A DNA stretch of 64,000 nucleotides from Pontitalea aquivivens (GCF_046507575.1 NZ_JBKFEY010000006.1:97291-161290), one strand, 5' to 3'. Numbered from the stretch's first letter, positions 48,117 through 57,847 are shown. Notes: a model not told the origin generated them from the letters alone. Numbers and translations: made by a program.

Positions 48117-48565
48117 AAAACAACCCTTTAACAGAAAAACGCACTTGTACAGTTCTATAGAATAACACCTGACCGCCCCATTTCGTCAAGCCCTCAGCGT
48201 CGTTCACGATCATGTGATGGCCGCGCAGGGATCACCGGGTTCACGTCGGCTCTGTGTTGCCGGGGTTACGGCATCGCAAATCGACCGGCCGCATGATGCG
48301 GGGCATGGTCCCGTGGCGTCCTTTTGATCCGTGCGTGACTTTGACCCGTGTTGGGTCCGTTCTGGCCCTCTCGCCTGACGCCAAGCTGAAGCAGAAAGGT
48401 TTCGCGCGTCAGGAACCGCTCAGGTACGGGGTTCAGCCTGATGGCATCCCGATCCAGGCAGACCAGCGGACCAGCCATGACATCCCGACGTTCCGTTCTG
48501 ATCGCCGCATCCTGTCATCCGGTCCCGGCAGGAACGGGACCGCTCTTCACTGCAAAGGTTCTCTC
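48117..48565. other. Regulatory gap between Hint gene and flavin locus
   Basis: This 449-bp divergent gap holds a perfect hairpin GGTCCCG-GCAGGAA-CGGGACC (48521-48541) 25 bp before the DUF2271 start, probably in the messenger leader. The rest is unremarkable; a frame through it joins the DUF2271 gene but adds no domain. Confidence 0.5.
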
Positions 48566-49033
48566 ATGAAATCCCTTCTTGCCACCCTTGCCCTGACCAC
48601 CGCGCTGACCCTGCCGGGGCTGGCGATGGCCCGTCCCGTGACGCTGACCACGACGCTGAACAACTATGGCGGCGATGGGGCTTATCTTGCCCTTTACGTC
48701 ACCGATGCTTCCGGCGCCTATGTGGGCAGCCTCTGGATGGCGGGCGAAAAGTCGAAATACTACGAACACCTGAACGACTGGTACGCCGCGACCGGGGGTG
48801 ACCCCGCCCAGATCAACGGCATTACCGGGGCCAGCGTCGGGGCGGGCCGGACGCTGGAAATCACGCTGGATCTGGCCGATGCGCTGTTCGATGCGGGTTA
48901 CATGCTGCACATCGACGCCGCGGTCGAGGACATGCGCGACAGCCCGAATGAGATCGCAGTGCCCTTGACCGCCGTTGGCGCCGGTACGCCTGTGCAGGGC
49001 CGCCGCTACATCGCCAGCTTTGCCTATCAGTAA
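48566..49033 (+). CDS. DUF2271 periplasmic protein, possible flavinylation target
   Basis: A 155-residue exported protein with signal peptide to Ala22 and a mature DUF2271 domain (LTTTLNNYGGDGAYLALYVTD in outline, VGSLWMAGEKSKYY, MLHIDAAVEDMRDSPNEIAVPL). The segment INGITGAS (Ser90) resembles the S/T-G-A-S/T motif to which ApbE attaches FMN. An apbE gene closes the operon, so covalent flavin on this protein is plausible. It lies 12 bp before the PepSY-reductase gene. Confidence 0.78.
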   Translation: MKSLLATLALTTALTLPGLAMARPVTLTTTLNNYGGDGAYLALYVTDASGAYVGSLWMAGEKSKYYEHLNDWYAATGGDPAQINGITGASVGAGRTLEITLDLADALFDAGYMLHIDAAVEDMRDSPNEIAVPLTAVGAGTPVQGRRYIASFAYQ

Positions 49034-49045
49034 GGGGATGGCCCC

Positions 49046-51253
49046 ATGATCCGTTCGTTTCATCGCTGGCCGGGGCTTCTGGCCCTTGTCGTTGTGACCG
49101 TCCTTGCGCTCAGCGGGGCGGCGCTGTCGGTTTTTCCCATGGCCGAACGTCTGTCCGCACCGCAGCCCGTGGCGGGGCAAAGCGTGGCCGACCTGGCCGC
49201 CCGCGTTGCCGTCACCCATCCGGGGCTGGAGGAGATCCGCCGCGCGCCCTCTGGCACGATCACTGCCTGGTGGTTCGACGGCGGCACGCCGGGTTCGGCG
49301 GTGATTGACCCGGCCACCGGGGCGGATGTCGCCTTGGCCGATCCGAACCCGGTGGAACGCTGGCTTACCAACCTGCACCGTTCCCTTTTTCTGGACGATG
49401 CCGGGCGGCTGGTCATGGCCGCGGGTGCCGCGGCGATGCTGGTTCTGACCCTGTCGGGGGCTGTGCTGGTTGCGCGGCGCACCGGCGGCTGGCTGCGCTG
49501 GTTCGCCCGGTTGCGCGGACCTTTGGCCGGGCGGCTGCATGTGGAGATCGCCCGCGTGGCCGTCCCTGGCCTTGCGCTGTCGGCGATGACGGCGCTGTGG
49601 ATGACGGCCTCGACCTTCGACGTTCTGCCCGATGACGGGATGCGCCCGGCCGATCCTGCGGCGGTCAGCGGCCAGATGGGGTTTCCGCCTGGGCGGATGG
49701 CCGCGCTGCAGGATGTGCCTGTCCAAAGCCTTCGCAAGCTCAGCTTTCCCTACAAAGGCGATGCGCAGGATGTATTCACGCTGGCAACCGATGACGGCAC
49801 GGGCCTGATTGACCAGGGCACGGGCGCGTTGCTTTCATGGGCGGAGGTGACGCCGTGGCGGAAAATGTCCGAGACCGTCTATATGCTGCATACCGGCCAG
49901 GGCGCGGCGGGGCTGGGGCTGGTGCTTGGCCTGATCGCGCTGAGCGTGCCAGTGATGGGCGCAACCGGCGTGCTGATCTGGGTTGCCGGGCGGCGGGGCC
50001 GGCCCCGGCTGCGCGGCAATGCCCCGGCCGCGCGGGCGCAGACGGTCATTCTTGTGGGGTCCGAAGGGGGCAGCACCTGGGGCTTTGCCGCGACGCTGAC
50101 ATGCGCCCTGCGAAAAGCGGGGCAGGCGGTGCATGTGGCACCGATGTCCGCCTTCGATCCGGCCATTCACCCCCGGGCCGAACGTTTCCTGATCCTGGCC
50201 GCGACCTATGGTGAAGGCGACGCGCCCGCTTCGGCCAGGGGGTTCCTTGACCGGCTGGCGCGCATGACCGAGGCACCGAAGGCCCCGCTGGCCGTGCTGG
50301 GCTTTGGCGACCGCGGCTTTCCGGCCTTCTGCGCCTTCGCGGCAGAGGTCGAAGAACGCGCCCGCGCCATGGGCTGGGCTACTCTTTTGCCCATGGACAC
50401 CGTGGACCGTCAGTCACCGCAGGATTTCGTGCGCTGGGGCCGGGCGCTGGGTGGCGCCCTGGGCCTGACGCTGGAGCTTGACCATCAGCCCACCCGCCCC
50501 GCCGCCGACAGTCTGGCGCTTGCCTCGCGCCGCGACTATGGGGCCGAAGTGCAGGCCCCGACCGCGATCCTGCGCTTTGACCTGCCGCAGGCGTCGTTCC
50601 GGGCGCGGCTTGCAGGCAGGGGCTTTGCGCGGTTTCAGGCGGGTGATCTGCTGGGCATCCTGCCCGAAGGGTCGGCCGTGCCGCGGTTCTATTCTCTGGC
50701 ATCTGGCAGCCGCGATGGCTTTGTCGAGATCGTGGTGAAGAAGCATCCCGGCGGTCTGTGTTCCGGCCAGCTTCTGGCGCTGGAACCGGGCGACCGCGTG
50801 CAGGCCTTCCTGCGGCGCAATCCGGGCTTCCACGCCGGGCGCGGTCACGCACCGCTGATCCTGATCGGGGCGGGCACCGGCATCGGGCCGCTGGCCGGGG
50901 TCATCCGCGCCAATGCCCGCTGCCGCGCGGTGCACCTGTTCTTTGGGATGCGTCACCCCGACAGCGATTTCCTTTATGGCGACGATCTGGTCGCGTGGCA
51001 GGCCGGGGGGCGGCTTGCCCGCCTGTCCACCGCCGCCTCTCGTGGGGCGCGACCGCACTATGTGCAAGATGCGCTGCGGGCCGAGGCCGCGCAGGTGGCC
51101 GAGGCGATCTGCCAGGGCGCAAAGGTGATGGTCTGTGGCGGGCGTGACATGGCGCAAGGCGTGGCCCGCGCGCTTGAGGATATCCTTGCACCAATGGGTA
51201 TGACGCCCGCGATGCTAAAGGCCGGGGGGCGTTATGTCGAAGATGTCTACTGA
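49046..51253 (+). CDS. PepSY membrane protein fused to flavodoxin and FAD/NAD reductase
   Basis: A 735-residue fusion. Residues 1-320 are a PepSY-type membrane part with about four helices (FHRWPGLLALVVVTVLALSGAAL; NLHRSLFLDDAGRLVM; MLHTGQGAAGLGLVLG). Residues 340-480 are a flavodoxin (VILVGSEGGSTWGFA; LAATYGEGDAPAS). Residues 495-735 resemble ferredoxin-NADP reductase (RFYSLASG for FAD; LILIGAGTGIGPLAGVI for NAD; VMVCGGRDMAQGVARAL). It should move electrons from cytoplasmic NAD(P)H across the inner membrane to extracytoplasmic flavoproteins. It overlaps apbE by 20 bp. Confidence 0.9.
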   Translation: MIRSFHRWPGLLALVVVTVLALSGAALSVFPMAERLSAPQPVAGQSVADLAARVAVTHPGLEEIRRAPSGTITAWWFDGGTPGSAVIDPATGADVALADPNPVERWLTNLHRSLFLDDAGRLVMAAGAAAMLVLTLSGAVLVARRTGGWLRWFARLRGPLAGRLHVEIARVAVPGLALSAMTALWMTASTFDVLPDDGMRPADPAAVSGQMGFPPGRMAALQDVPVQSLRKLSFPYKGDAQDVFTLATDDGTGLIDQGTGALLSWAEVTPWRKMSETVYMLHTGQGAAGLGLVLGLIALSVPVMGATGVLIWVAGRRGRPRLRGNAPAARAQTVILVGSEGGSTWGFAATLTCALRKAGQAVHVAPMSAFDPAIHPRAERFLILAATYGEGDAPASARGFLDRLARMTEAPKAPLAVLGFGDRGFPAFCAFAAEVEERARAMGWATLLPMDTVDRQSPQDFVRWGRALGGALGLTLELDHQPTRPAADSLALASRRDYGAEVQAPTAILRFDLPQASFRARLAGRGFARFQAGDLLGILPEGSAVPRFYSLASGSRDGFVEIVVKKHPGGLCSGQLLALEPGDRVQAFLRRNPGFHAGRGHAPLILIGAGTGIGPLAGVIRANARCRAVHLFFGMRHPDSDFLYGDDLVAWQAGGRLARLSTAASRGARPHYVQDALRAEAAQVAEAICQGAKVMVCGGRDMAQGVARALEDILAPMGMTPAMLKAGGRYVEDVY

Positions 51254-52214
51254 CCTTGTCCGCCACGCGCTGAATGGCCCGACCATGGGAACCCGGTGGA
51301 CCGCGCTGTTCTTTGCCGCCCGGGATTTCGACCCCGCCCGGGCGCAGACAGCCCTGCAGGCGGCGGTGGATGCGATAGATGCGCAGATGTCCATGTGGCG
51401 GCCCGACAGCGACCTGATGCGCCTGAACGCGGCGCCGGTGGGTGAGTGGCATGACATGCCTCATGATTTCGCGCGTGTGCTGGAACTGGGGCTGGGCATC
51501 GGTCGCGCCTCGGGCGGGGCCTTCGACATCGGGCTGGGCGATGCAGTGCGGGCCTGGGGCTTTGGCCCCGCCGCAGCCGATCCGCAGGCCATCCGTGCCG
51601 CGATTGAGGCCCCCCGTCGCCCCGCTTTCGAGACGTTGGAGCTTGGCGGCGGCAGGGTACGCAAGACCGCGCCCATCACGCTGGACCTGAACGGTATCGC
51701 CAAGGGATACGGCGTGGACCGGCTGGTCGATTGCTTGCGCAACCACGGCATCCGCGATGCGCTGGTCGGCATCGACGGCGAGATGCGCGCCATGGGTCTG
51801 CGCCCCGACGGCAGCCCCTGGACCATCGCGGTCGAGGCCCCCGACCGTAACCGCCGCGCGCCGTATTCGGTGCTGACGTTGCAGGATGCGGCCGTGGCGA
51901 CTTCGGGTGATTACCGCCACTGGGTCACGGTCAATGGCCGACACCTGGCGCACACGATGGACCCGGGGCGCGGGGCACCCCTTCTTGGCTCGCCCGCATC
52001 GGTTACCGTGATCGCGGCCACCTGTGCCGGGGCCGATGCATGGGCCACCGCGCTGATGGTGATGGGCACGGATGAAGGCGCAATCCTTGCCAGGAAGTTC
52101 GGCCTGGACGCCCTGTTCCTTGCGCGCGATGATGCGGGCGACGTGCAAAGCCTTGCCGTTGGACGCCTTTTTTCTGGAAAGCCCGCGGCAACGGCCCCGG
52201 CCGCTGAAGACTGA
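51234..52214 (+). CDS. apbE: FAD:protein FMN transferase (ApbE)
   Basis: A 326-residue ApbE-family enzyme that transfers FMN from FAD to a Thr or Ser in exported proteins. Motifs are LNGPTMGTRWTALFF near the start, ASGGAFDIGLGDAV, LDLNGIAKGYGVDRLVD, IGIDGEMRAMG-like residues, and HTMDPGRGAP for Mg-FAD binding. No signal peptide is obvious, which is unusual since most ApbE proteins are exported lipoproteins. The next gene converges from the other strand. Confidence 0.92.
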   Translation: MSKMSTDLVRHALNGPTMGTRWTALFFAARDFDPARAQTALQAAVDAIDAQMSMWRPDSDLMRLNAAPVGEWHDMPHDFARVLELGLGIGRASGGAFDIGLGDAVRAWGFGPAAADPQAIRAAIEAPRRPAFETLELGGGRVRKTAPITLDLNGIAKGYGVDRLVDCLRNHGIRDALVGIDGEMRAMGLRPDGSPWTIAVEAPDRNRRAPYSVLTLQDAAVATSGDYRHWVTVNGRHLAHTMDPGRGAPLLGSPASVTVIAATCAGADAWATALMVMGTDEGAILARKFGLDALFLARDDAGDVQSLAVGRLFSGKPAATAPAAED

Positions 52215-52223
52215 CCCCGTGGA

Positions 52224-54668
52224 TCACGCGCAGACGGCGCGGCTGTCAGCCCGTGGCTTGAGGCCTTCAGGATCGTATGCCGGTTCGCCCAGAATTCTGG
52301 CTGGCCGCGGCACACCCATGATCACGACGTTCAAAGTCGTTCCGGGCGCGGCGAATTCGGGTTTCACATAGGCAAAGGCCAGCAGCTTTCCAACGCCATG
52401 ACCGAAGGCGATGGAACTGACGGTTCCGATCTGAGTGCCGTTCGCCAGAACCGCCTCGCCGCCGTTGCCGTCGGATTTGCCGTCATCGGCCACTTCCAGA
52501 TAGACGCAGACGAAGCGCCGCGGCCTGACCGCGGCTGCTTCCGTCACCGCCTTGCCACGGAAGTCCTTGTCCAGTTTGACAAAGTTCATGACATCCGCTT
52601 CGGGCAGCGTCACTTCATTCGTGAGCTCTCCGGCGCCCTTGAGGGCCTTTTCCATGCGCATCGCGTTCATGGCAAAGGATCCGTAGTTCTTCAGCCCGTA
52701 TTGCTTGCCTGCCGCCTTGATGGCACGGAAAGCCCCAAGGGTCGCATCGCGGGGGCCGTGGAATTCCCAGCCAAGTTCGCCCGCATAGGACATGCGGAAA
52801 GCCCAAAGCCTGTGGCCGCCCACCTCGATTTCCTGTGCTGTCATCCACTTGAATCCGGCGTTGGAAAGGTCGGAGCCGGTGCAAGCCGTGAGAATGTCGC
52901 GCGACAGCGGCCCGTTCAGCGCAAACGCACCCCAGTCGGACGAGCGGTTGGTTATCGTCACCTTCCCGCCCTTCTGCGCGAAGCTCAGATTGTCGAGCAG
53001 ACGCTGTTCGAAGAAGGCCGCGCAGACCAGGTAGAAGCGGTCCTGGGAAAGGCAGATGATCGTGGTTTCCAGCTCGATCCGGCCCGCCTCGTTCAGGACG
53101 TGTGTCAGGGCGATGCGCCCCGGCGCGGGCAACCTGTTGCCGACCAGTCCATCAAGGAGGGCGCGCGCGTCCGGCCCCGAGACCTCAATCTTGGTAAAGG
53201 CCGAGATATCCATTATCCCGGCGCGTGCGCGAACCGCGCGTACTTCGGCCCCGACAATGTCGTGCAGTCTGGTGCGGCGGAAGCCGTAAATATCCGCCGC
53301 TTCGGTCCCCTCTGGCGCGAACCAGCGCGGACGTTCATGGCCGTAGACTTCCTCGAACACCGCGCCTTCGGCCTTGCAATCTTCGTAAAGCGCCGAGGGT
53401 TTTGCCGGCCGGCCTTCAGGACGGTTGAAGTGCGGGAATGGAATTTCGTGCCGCAGAAGGTAATCCTCTTTCGCCTTGGTGATCTGGTAGGTCTTATCCG
53501 CATAGGGGCCGAACCTGCGCGGATCGAATTCACGCATGTTGATCTCGGGCGTGCCCGAAATGATCCATCGCGCCAGTTCCCGCGTCAGGCCAGGCCCCCA
53601 GCCGATACCGATCTGGGTGCCGCAGCAGCACCAGTAGTTTCGCAGCCCCGGCGCCGGACCGATCAGCGGGTTGCCATCGGGCGGATGGCTGATCGCGCCA
53701 TGCACTTCGCGGGTTATTCCAAGTTCAGCAAGGATCGGCATCCGGTCCATCGCGTTTTCCAGCCAGGGCATGATGCGGTCATAATCCGGTTCGAAAAGCT
53801 CGTTCTCGGCTTCCCAGGGGCAGTGATCCTCCCAGACAGTGTTCGGATTGGCCTTCTCGTAAATACCGATCAGGCCTTTCTTCTGTTCCATCCGGATATA
53901 GCCCGAGACCAGCCGATCATCGCGAACGACGGGGAGTTCCTTGTCGAGACCCTGAAACTCGGGCACCGTGTCGGTGATGAAATAGTGGTGCGTCATCGAG
54001 GTCGCCGGAAGGTCATAGCCCGACCACAAAGCCACCTGTCTTGCGTAGGTGCCGCCGGCGTTGACGACATGTTCGCAAGTGATCGAACCCTGTTCGGTTT
54101 CCACAACCCATTCGCCGTTCGGCGCAGATGTCACGTTCGTGGCCCGACAGTGACGGATTACCTTCACGCCCAATTGCCGCGCCCCCTTGGCAAGCGCGAA
54201 GGCCGCGCCTGCCGGATCGACATGGCCGTCGTCGGGCGTGTGCAATGCCGCCTTGACGCCATCAAGGTTGTAGAAGGGATGCAGTTCACGAATCCGCTCG
54301 GGCCCGATGAGTTCCATCGGGAACCCGAGGCCCTTGCCGACCGAAATCGTCTGGTGGAGCCAGTCAAGCTCGTCGTCGGTATAAGCCAGCCGGAGCGAGC
54401 CACAGCCATGCCAGGTGACCGACTGCCCGGTCTCTGCCTCAAGCACCTTGGAGTACAGATCGATATTGTAGCCCACGCACTTGCCAAGGCCATAACTGGA
54501 CGTGGAATGTGTGATCTGCCCGGCGGCATGCCATGTGGAACCAGAGGTGAGTTCAGCCTTTTCCAGCAGGACGACATCCGTCCAGCCTTCGTGTGCAAGG
54601 TGATAGGCAAGACCGCAGCCCATGATGCCGCCTCCGATGATCACCACGCGGGCAGAGGAGGGAACCAT
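52224..54668 (-). CDS. Dimethylglycine/sarcosine dehydrogenase-like FAD-GcvT fusion
   Basis: An 814-residue protein. Residues 5-395 are a D-amino-acid-oxidase-type flavoprotein (VVIIGGGIMGCGLAYHLAHEG; SGSTWHAAGQ, where the His carries covalent FAD in dimethylglycine dehydrogenase). Residues 430-800 are a GcvT/aminomethyltransferase-type folate domain (GIMDISAFTKIEVSGPDA, SYAGELGWEFHGPRD). Enzymes of this type oxidise N-methyl amines and pass the methylene unit to tetrahydrofolate. ATG 54668 has AAGGAAG upstream. Next to a taurine operon, N-methyltaurine is a conceivable substrate; dimethylglycine or sarcosine is equally possible. Confidence 0.88.
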   Translation of the reverse strand: MVPSSARVVIIGGGIMGCGLAYHLAHEGWTDVVLLEKAELTSGSTWHAAGQITHSTSSYGLGKCVGYNIDLYSKVLEAETGQSVTWHGCGSLRLAYTDDELDWLHQTISVGKGLGFPMELIGPERIRELHPFYNLDGVKAALHTPDDGHVDPAGAAFALAKGARQLGVKVIRHCRATNVTSAPNGEWVVETEQGSITCEHVVNAGGTYARQVALWSGYDLPATSMTHHYFITDTVPEFQGLDKELPVVRDDRLVSGYIRMEQKKGLIGIYEKANPNTVWEDHCPWEAENELFEPDYDRIMPWLENAMDRMPILAELGITREVHGAISHPPDGNPLIGPAPGLRNYWCCCGTQIGIGWGPGLTRELARWIISGTPEINMREFDPRRFGPYADKTYQITKAKEDYLLRHEIPFPHFNRPEGRPAKPSALYEDCKAEGAVFEEVYGHERPRWFAPEGTEAADIYGFRRTRLHDIVGAEVRAVRARAGIMDISAFTKIEVSGPDARALLDGLVGNRLPAPGRIALTHVLNEAGRIELETTIICLSQDRFYLVCAAFFEQRLLDNLSFAQKGGKVTITNRSSDWGAFALNGPLSRDILTACTGSDLSNAGFKWMTAQEIEVGGHRLWAFRMSYAGELGWEFHGPRDATLGAFRAIKAAGKQYGLKNYGSFAMNAMRMEKALKGAGELTNEVTLPEADVMNFVKLDKDFRGKAVTEAAAVRPRRFVCVYLEVADDGKSDGNGGEAVLANGTQIGTVSSIAFGHGVGKLLAFAYVKPEFAAPGTTLNVVIMGVPRPARILGEPAYDPEGLKPRADSRAVCA

Positions 54669-54684
54669 TGATCTCTTCCTTTCG

Positions 54685-54724
54685 AACAAATGTTTTCTGT
54701 GGACAGGGCTATCGAACATTTGTA
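54685..54724. promoter_or_regulatory. Candidate RpiR operator
   Basis: AACAAATGTT (54685-54694) and AACATTTGTA (54715-54724) are inverted copies of one 9-10 bp sequence, each preceded by TCG, separated by 20 bp. They fill most of the gap between the dehydrogenase and the RpiR gene and could let RpiR control both. Confidence 0.6.
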
Positions 54725-54736
54725 GTTTCGTCAATC

Positions 54737-55648
54737 ATGAAGAAAACAAATGAACCAACGCCGATGACATCCCTTGAAATCCTTGACCGGATTCAGGCGC
54801 AACGTGCTGAATTTACGCCAGAATTGGCAAAGTTGGCGGGATTTTTGCTTGAAAACTCCAATGAGATCGGGGTGTGTTCCATCCGTCAGCTCGCCGCCAG
54901 GGCGGATGTGAAGCCGAACACTTTGGTACGTTTGTCCCGCGCGCTTGGAATCGAAAGCTATGAATCGTTCCGAGAGGTATTTCGAAATGAAATCCGCCAG
55001 GGCCGCGAGACATATCCCGACCGGGCGCGCTGGCTTCAGTCGGTTGCGCAACGTGACGAGATGGGCGCCCTTTTCGCCGCCAGCGCCGAAGCGGCCATTG
55101 ACGGCATCGAAGGCTTTTTCGCCGCGACGGATCACCGCGCCATTCAGGCGGCGGCACGCGAAATCGTATCTGCACGGCGCTGCTATGCGCTTGGTGTGGG
55201 TGTGAACAACGCAATCGTGCAGAACTTTGCCTATCTTGCCGGCATGGCCATCGATGGCGTGCGGGCCCTGCCCCAAGGCGGAATGCAGCCTGTGGACGGC
55301 CTTGCGCGCGCCGACAAGAACGACGTTCTGATCGCCATGACCTTTCGGCCCTACCGGCGCGAAATTGTCGAAGCGGTCGCGGTTGCGCGCGCTCAGGGTG
55401 TTCGGGTCATCGCCATTTCCGACAGTCTCGCAAGCCCGATCATGCCCGAGGCGCAGCACAGGTTCGTCGTGCCGACCGACACGCCGCAATTCTTCATCTC
55501 AACCGTGGCGCTGACGGCGTTTTTCGAGGTTCTGGTCGCATTCATCATCGCGGAAGCCGGCGAGGACGTCGTGTCCTCGATCGCAAGCTATCACAGCCAA
55601 CGCCATGCCTTGGGCATCTATGTCGGAGAAAAGGATACGCACGAATAA
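54737..55648 (+). CDS. RpiR-family transcriptional regulator
   Basis: A 303-residue regulator. The N-terminal helix-turn-helix (residues 10-85) includes IGVCSIRQLAARADVKPNTLVRLSRALG, and the C-terminal SIS sugar/phosphosugar-type domain (about 125-265) includes RCYALGVGVNNAIVQNF, DKNDVLIAMTFRPYRREIV and GVRVIAISDS. It is divergent from the dehydrogenase and probably controls it. It may also affect the taurine operon, whose gene order otherwise contains no regulator in the window. ATG 54737 was chosen; M23-equivalent upstream starts overlap the divergent gene. Confidence 0.88.
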   Translation: MKKTNEPTPMTSLEILDRIQAQRAEFTPELAKLAGFLLENSNEIGVCSIRQLAARADVKPNTLVRLSRALGIESYESFREVFRNEIRQGRETYPDRARWLQSVAQRDEMGALFAASAEAAIDGIEGFFAATDHRAIQAAAREIVSARRCYALGVGVNNAIVQNFAYLAGMAIDGVRALPQGGMQPVDGLARADKNDVLIAMTFRPYRREIVEAVAVARAQGVRVIAISDSLASPIMPEAQHRFVVPTDTPQFFISTVALTAFFEVLVAFIIAEAGEDVVSSIASYHSQRHALGIYVGEKDTHE

Positions 55649-55786
55649 GCGTTCACCAGCCCCCGGCGCCCGCTTCCCGTTCAAGGCCTACGCTCAGAAG
55701 GCGAGCAACCTTCAACTCTGGCATGAGAAGCTTTCAGCCTTGACGCCTTTCAGGTGCCCCGGCGGGTCAGAGGCCGGTTGAACGGG

Positions 55787-56830
55787 TCATGTACAGCCGG
55801 CATGCCCCGCTGCGAAGCTTTTCGGTATTTGCGGGCAGTCGATGGCCTGCACCACTGTCACCGCGATCGTGGCCACAATATCTTCGACCGAGCAGCCGCG
55901 TGACAGGTCGTTGGCCGGGCGCCGCAACCCTTGCAGTATCGGGCCGACAGCCTGCATTCCGGCCAGCCGTTCGGCGATCTTGTAGCCGATATTGCCGGCC
56001 GCAAGATTGGGGAAGACAAAGACGTTCGGACGCCCTTCGAGACGGCTGCCCGGGGCCTTACGGGCGCGCAATTCATGATCAAGAGCCGCGTCGAACTGAA
56101 TTTCGCCGTCGATCTGAAGCTCTGGTTCGGCCGCGCGCACGATGGCCAGCGCCTCGCGGATCTTGTGCAGGCTTTCATGTTCGGCCGAGCCCGCTGTCGA
56201 AAAGGACAAAAGCGCGATGCGCGGCTCCTCGTTCAGGAGCTGACGGCATGACCGGGCCGAGGCACGGGCGATGGCGGCCAGTTCCTGCGCATTCGGCTCG
56301 ATCACCAGACCGCAATCGGAAAAGATCATCCCCCCCTGAAGTTTTGACCCCGGTGTGCAGGAAAGCATCAGGAAAAAGCTTGATACGGTGGAAAGGCCCG
56401 GTTCCCTGCCGATGGTCTGCAAGGCCACGCGCACGGTTTCTGCGGTGGTCGCGACCGCGCCGCCGACCGTGCCGATGGCGTCGCCGGTGAACACCCGCAG
56501 GGCCGCATGCAGATGCGGCTGGCAGACAAGTTCCCGGGCCTTTTCCAGGGTCATCCCTTTATGCGCGCGCAGGGCATGGAACACCGAGGCCAACACACCG
56601 ATGCGGGGGTAGTCCCCGGGCGCCTCGACACGGATTTCGCCGGGGCGGGCGCCGAGTGCGGCAAGGGCAGGGGTGATCTGCGCCGGATCCCCCAGCAGAA
56701 CGATCCGGGCCAGACCGTCGCGCTGCGCATGCAATCCGGCCGCCTGCACCCGCGGATCCCCGCCTTCGGGCAAGATGACGGTACCGGCATTTTGCCGCGC
56801 ACGGTCGAAGATGTGATCAAGGGCTTTCAT
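55787..56830 (-). CDS. pta: Phosphate acetyltransferase
   Basis: A 347-residue single-domain phosphate acetyltransferase: TVILPEGGDPRVQAAG near the start, VAGAVATTAETVR-like GTVGGAVATTAETVR, SSFFLMLSCTPG, ALLSFSTAGSAEHE, DGEIQFDAALDHE, and FPNLAAGNIGYKIAERL. It converts acetyl phosphate to acetyl-CoA. It is the final gene of the taurine operon, 3 bp after tauZ, and takes acetyl phosphate made by Xsc. It lacks the regulatory N-terminal domains of long E. coli-type Pta. Confidence 0.93.
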   Translation of the reverse strand: MKALDHIFDRARQNAGTVILPEGGDPRVQAAGLHAQRDGLARIVLLGDPAQITPALAALGARPGEIRVEAPGDYPRIGVLASVFHALRAHKGMTLEKARELVCQPHLHAALRVFTGDAIGTVGGAVATTAETVRVALQTIGREPGLSTVSSFFLMLSCTPGSKLQGGMIFSDCGLVIEPNAQELAAIARASARSCRQLLNEEPRIALLSFSTAGSAEHESLHKIREALAIVRAAEPELQIDGEIQFDAALDHELRARKAPGSRLEGRPNVFVFPNLAAGNIGYKIAERLAGMQAVGPILQGLRRPANDLSRGCSVEDIVATIAVTVVQAIDCPQIPKSFAAGHAGCT

Positions 56831-56833
56831 TGC

Positions 56834-57847
56834 TTACTCCAGAAAATGCAGGCCGGCCAGCACCCAGCCGCCGATAAAGAGGGTTTCGGCAACGATCAGG
56901 GCGATGGCGCTGCCGCCGACCTGAAGCATCCTGGCCAGAGAGGTCTTGATCCCCACCGCCGCGATCGAGATCAGCAGCGCCCAGCGGGAAATCACCCCCG
57001 CCCATTCCGCGACGATGGCGGGCACCACGCCAAAGGAATTCAGCGCGGCAAGCACCAGAAAGCCCATGACGAAGCCGGGCAGGAGTGGCGGGCGCGGACC
57101 GCTGCCCACATCGCGTGCGACGAAAGCGCGGATCAGCACCGAGGCCATGAGCACAACCGGCGCCAGCATCGCGACGCGGATCAGTTTGACGAGGGTCGCG
57201 GTTTCGCCGGTTTCGGTGCTGATCGAGAAACCTGCGCCGACGACCTGGGCGACATCGTGGATCGTGCCGCCGAGGAAGACACCCCCCGCGCGGGCATCGA
57301 AGCCCAGAATTTTCGAGAGCATCGGATAAATCACCATCGCCACCGTCGAAAGCACCGTGACCGACATGACCGTGAAGGCAAGGTCGCGTTCGGCCTTGTC
57401 GTGGCGGGGCAGGATCGCGGCAATCGCCATGGCCGCCGAAGCCCCGCAGATCGCGACCGAACCGCCGGTCAGCAGGGCAAAACGCCACTTGCGCCCGAAG
57501 AAGCGGCCGATCAGCAGGCCAAAGGCGATTGTCGCGATGACCCCGCCGACGACAAGCGCGATCAGGTCCGCGCCAAGCCCCGCGAGCATGTCGACCGAGA
57601 TCCGTGCGCCGAGCAGCGCCACACCAAGCCGTAAAACGGTGCGCGAGGTGATCGCGATACCGGGGGCGGTCGGGCTGCCGTCTTCGGCAAGAAAGTTCAG
57701 TGCCAGTCCCAGCAGCAGCGCCATCAGCATCGCAGGCGCACCGTAATGTTCAGAAAGGAATTGTGCGGTCGCGGCCACGAGGGCCGAGACGAGAAAGCCG
57801 GGGAACAGCACCCGCAGCTGGTTGGGGGCGGACGTGACTGCGATCAT
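56834..57847 (-). CDS. tauZ: YeiH-family membrane protein, putative sulfate/sulfite exporter
   Basis: A 337-residue protein with about ten transmembrane helices, of the UPF0324/YeiH family. Typical segments are MALLLGLALNFL, VLRLGVALLGARIS, LTGGSVAICGASAAMAIAAILP, LGGTIHDVAQVVGAGFS and PGFVMGFLVLAALNSFG. In Paracoccus taurine operons a protein of this family (TauZ) is proposed to export the sulfur product. It lies between xsc and pta. The transport function is inferred from context in related bacteria, not from sequence. Confidence 0.85.
   Translation of the reverse strand: MIAVTSAPNQLRVLFPGFLVSALVAATAQFLSEHYGAPAMLMALLLGLALNFLAEDGSPTAPGIAITSRTVLRLGVALLGARISVDMLAGLGADLIALVVGGVIATIAFGLLIGRFFGRKWRFALLTGGSVAICGASAAMAIAAILPRHDKAERDLAFTVMSVTVLSTVAMVIYPMLSKILGFDARAGGVFLGGTIHDVAQVVGAGFSISTETGETATLVKLIRVAMLAPVVLMASVLIRAFVARDVGSGPRPPLLPGFVMGFLVLAALNSFGVVPAIVAEWAGVISRWALLISIAAVGIKTSLARMLQVGGSAIALIVAETLFIGGWVLAGLHFLE

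Noticed and set aside
52398..54671. A 757-codon frame antisense to the dehydrogenase
   Set aside because: Same reason: GC-rich shadow of a strong gene, with no family motif.
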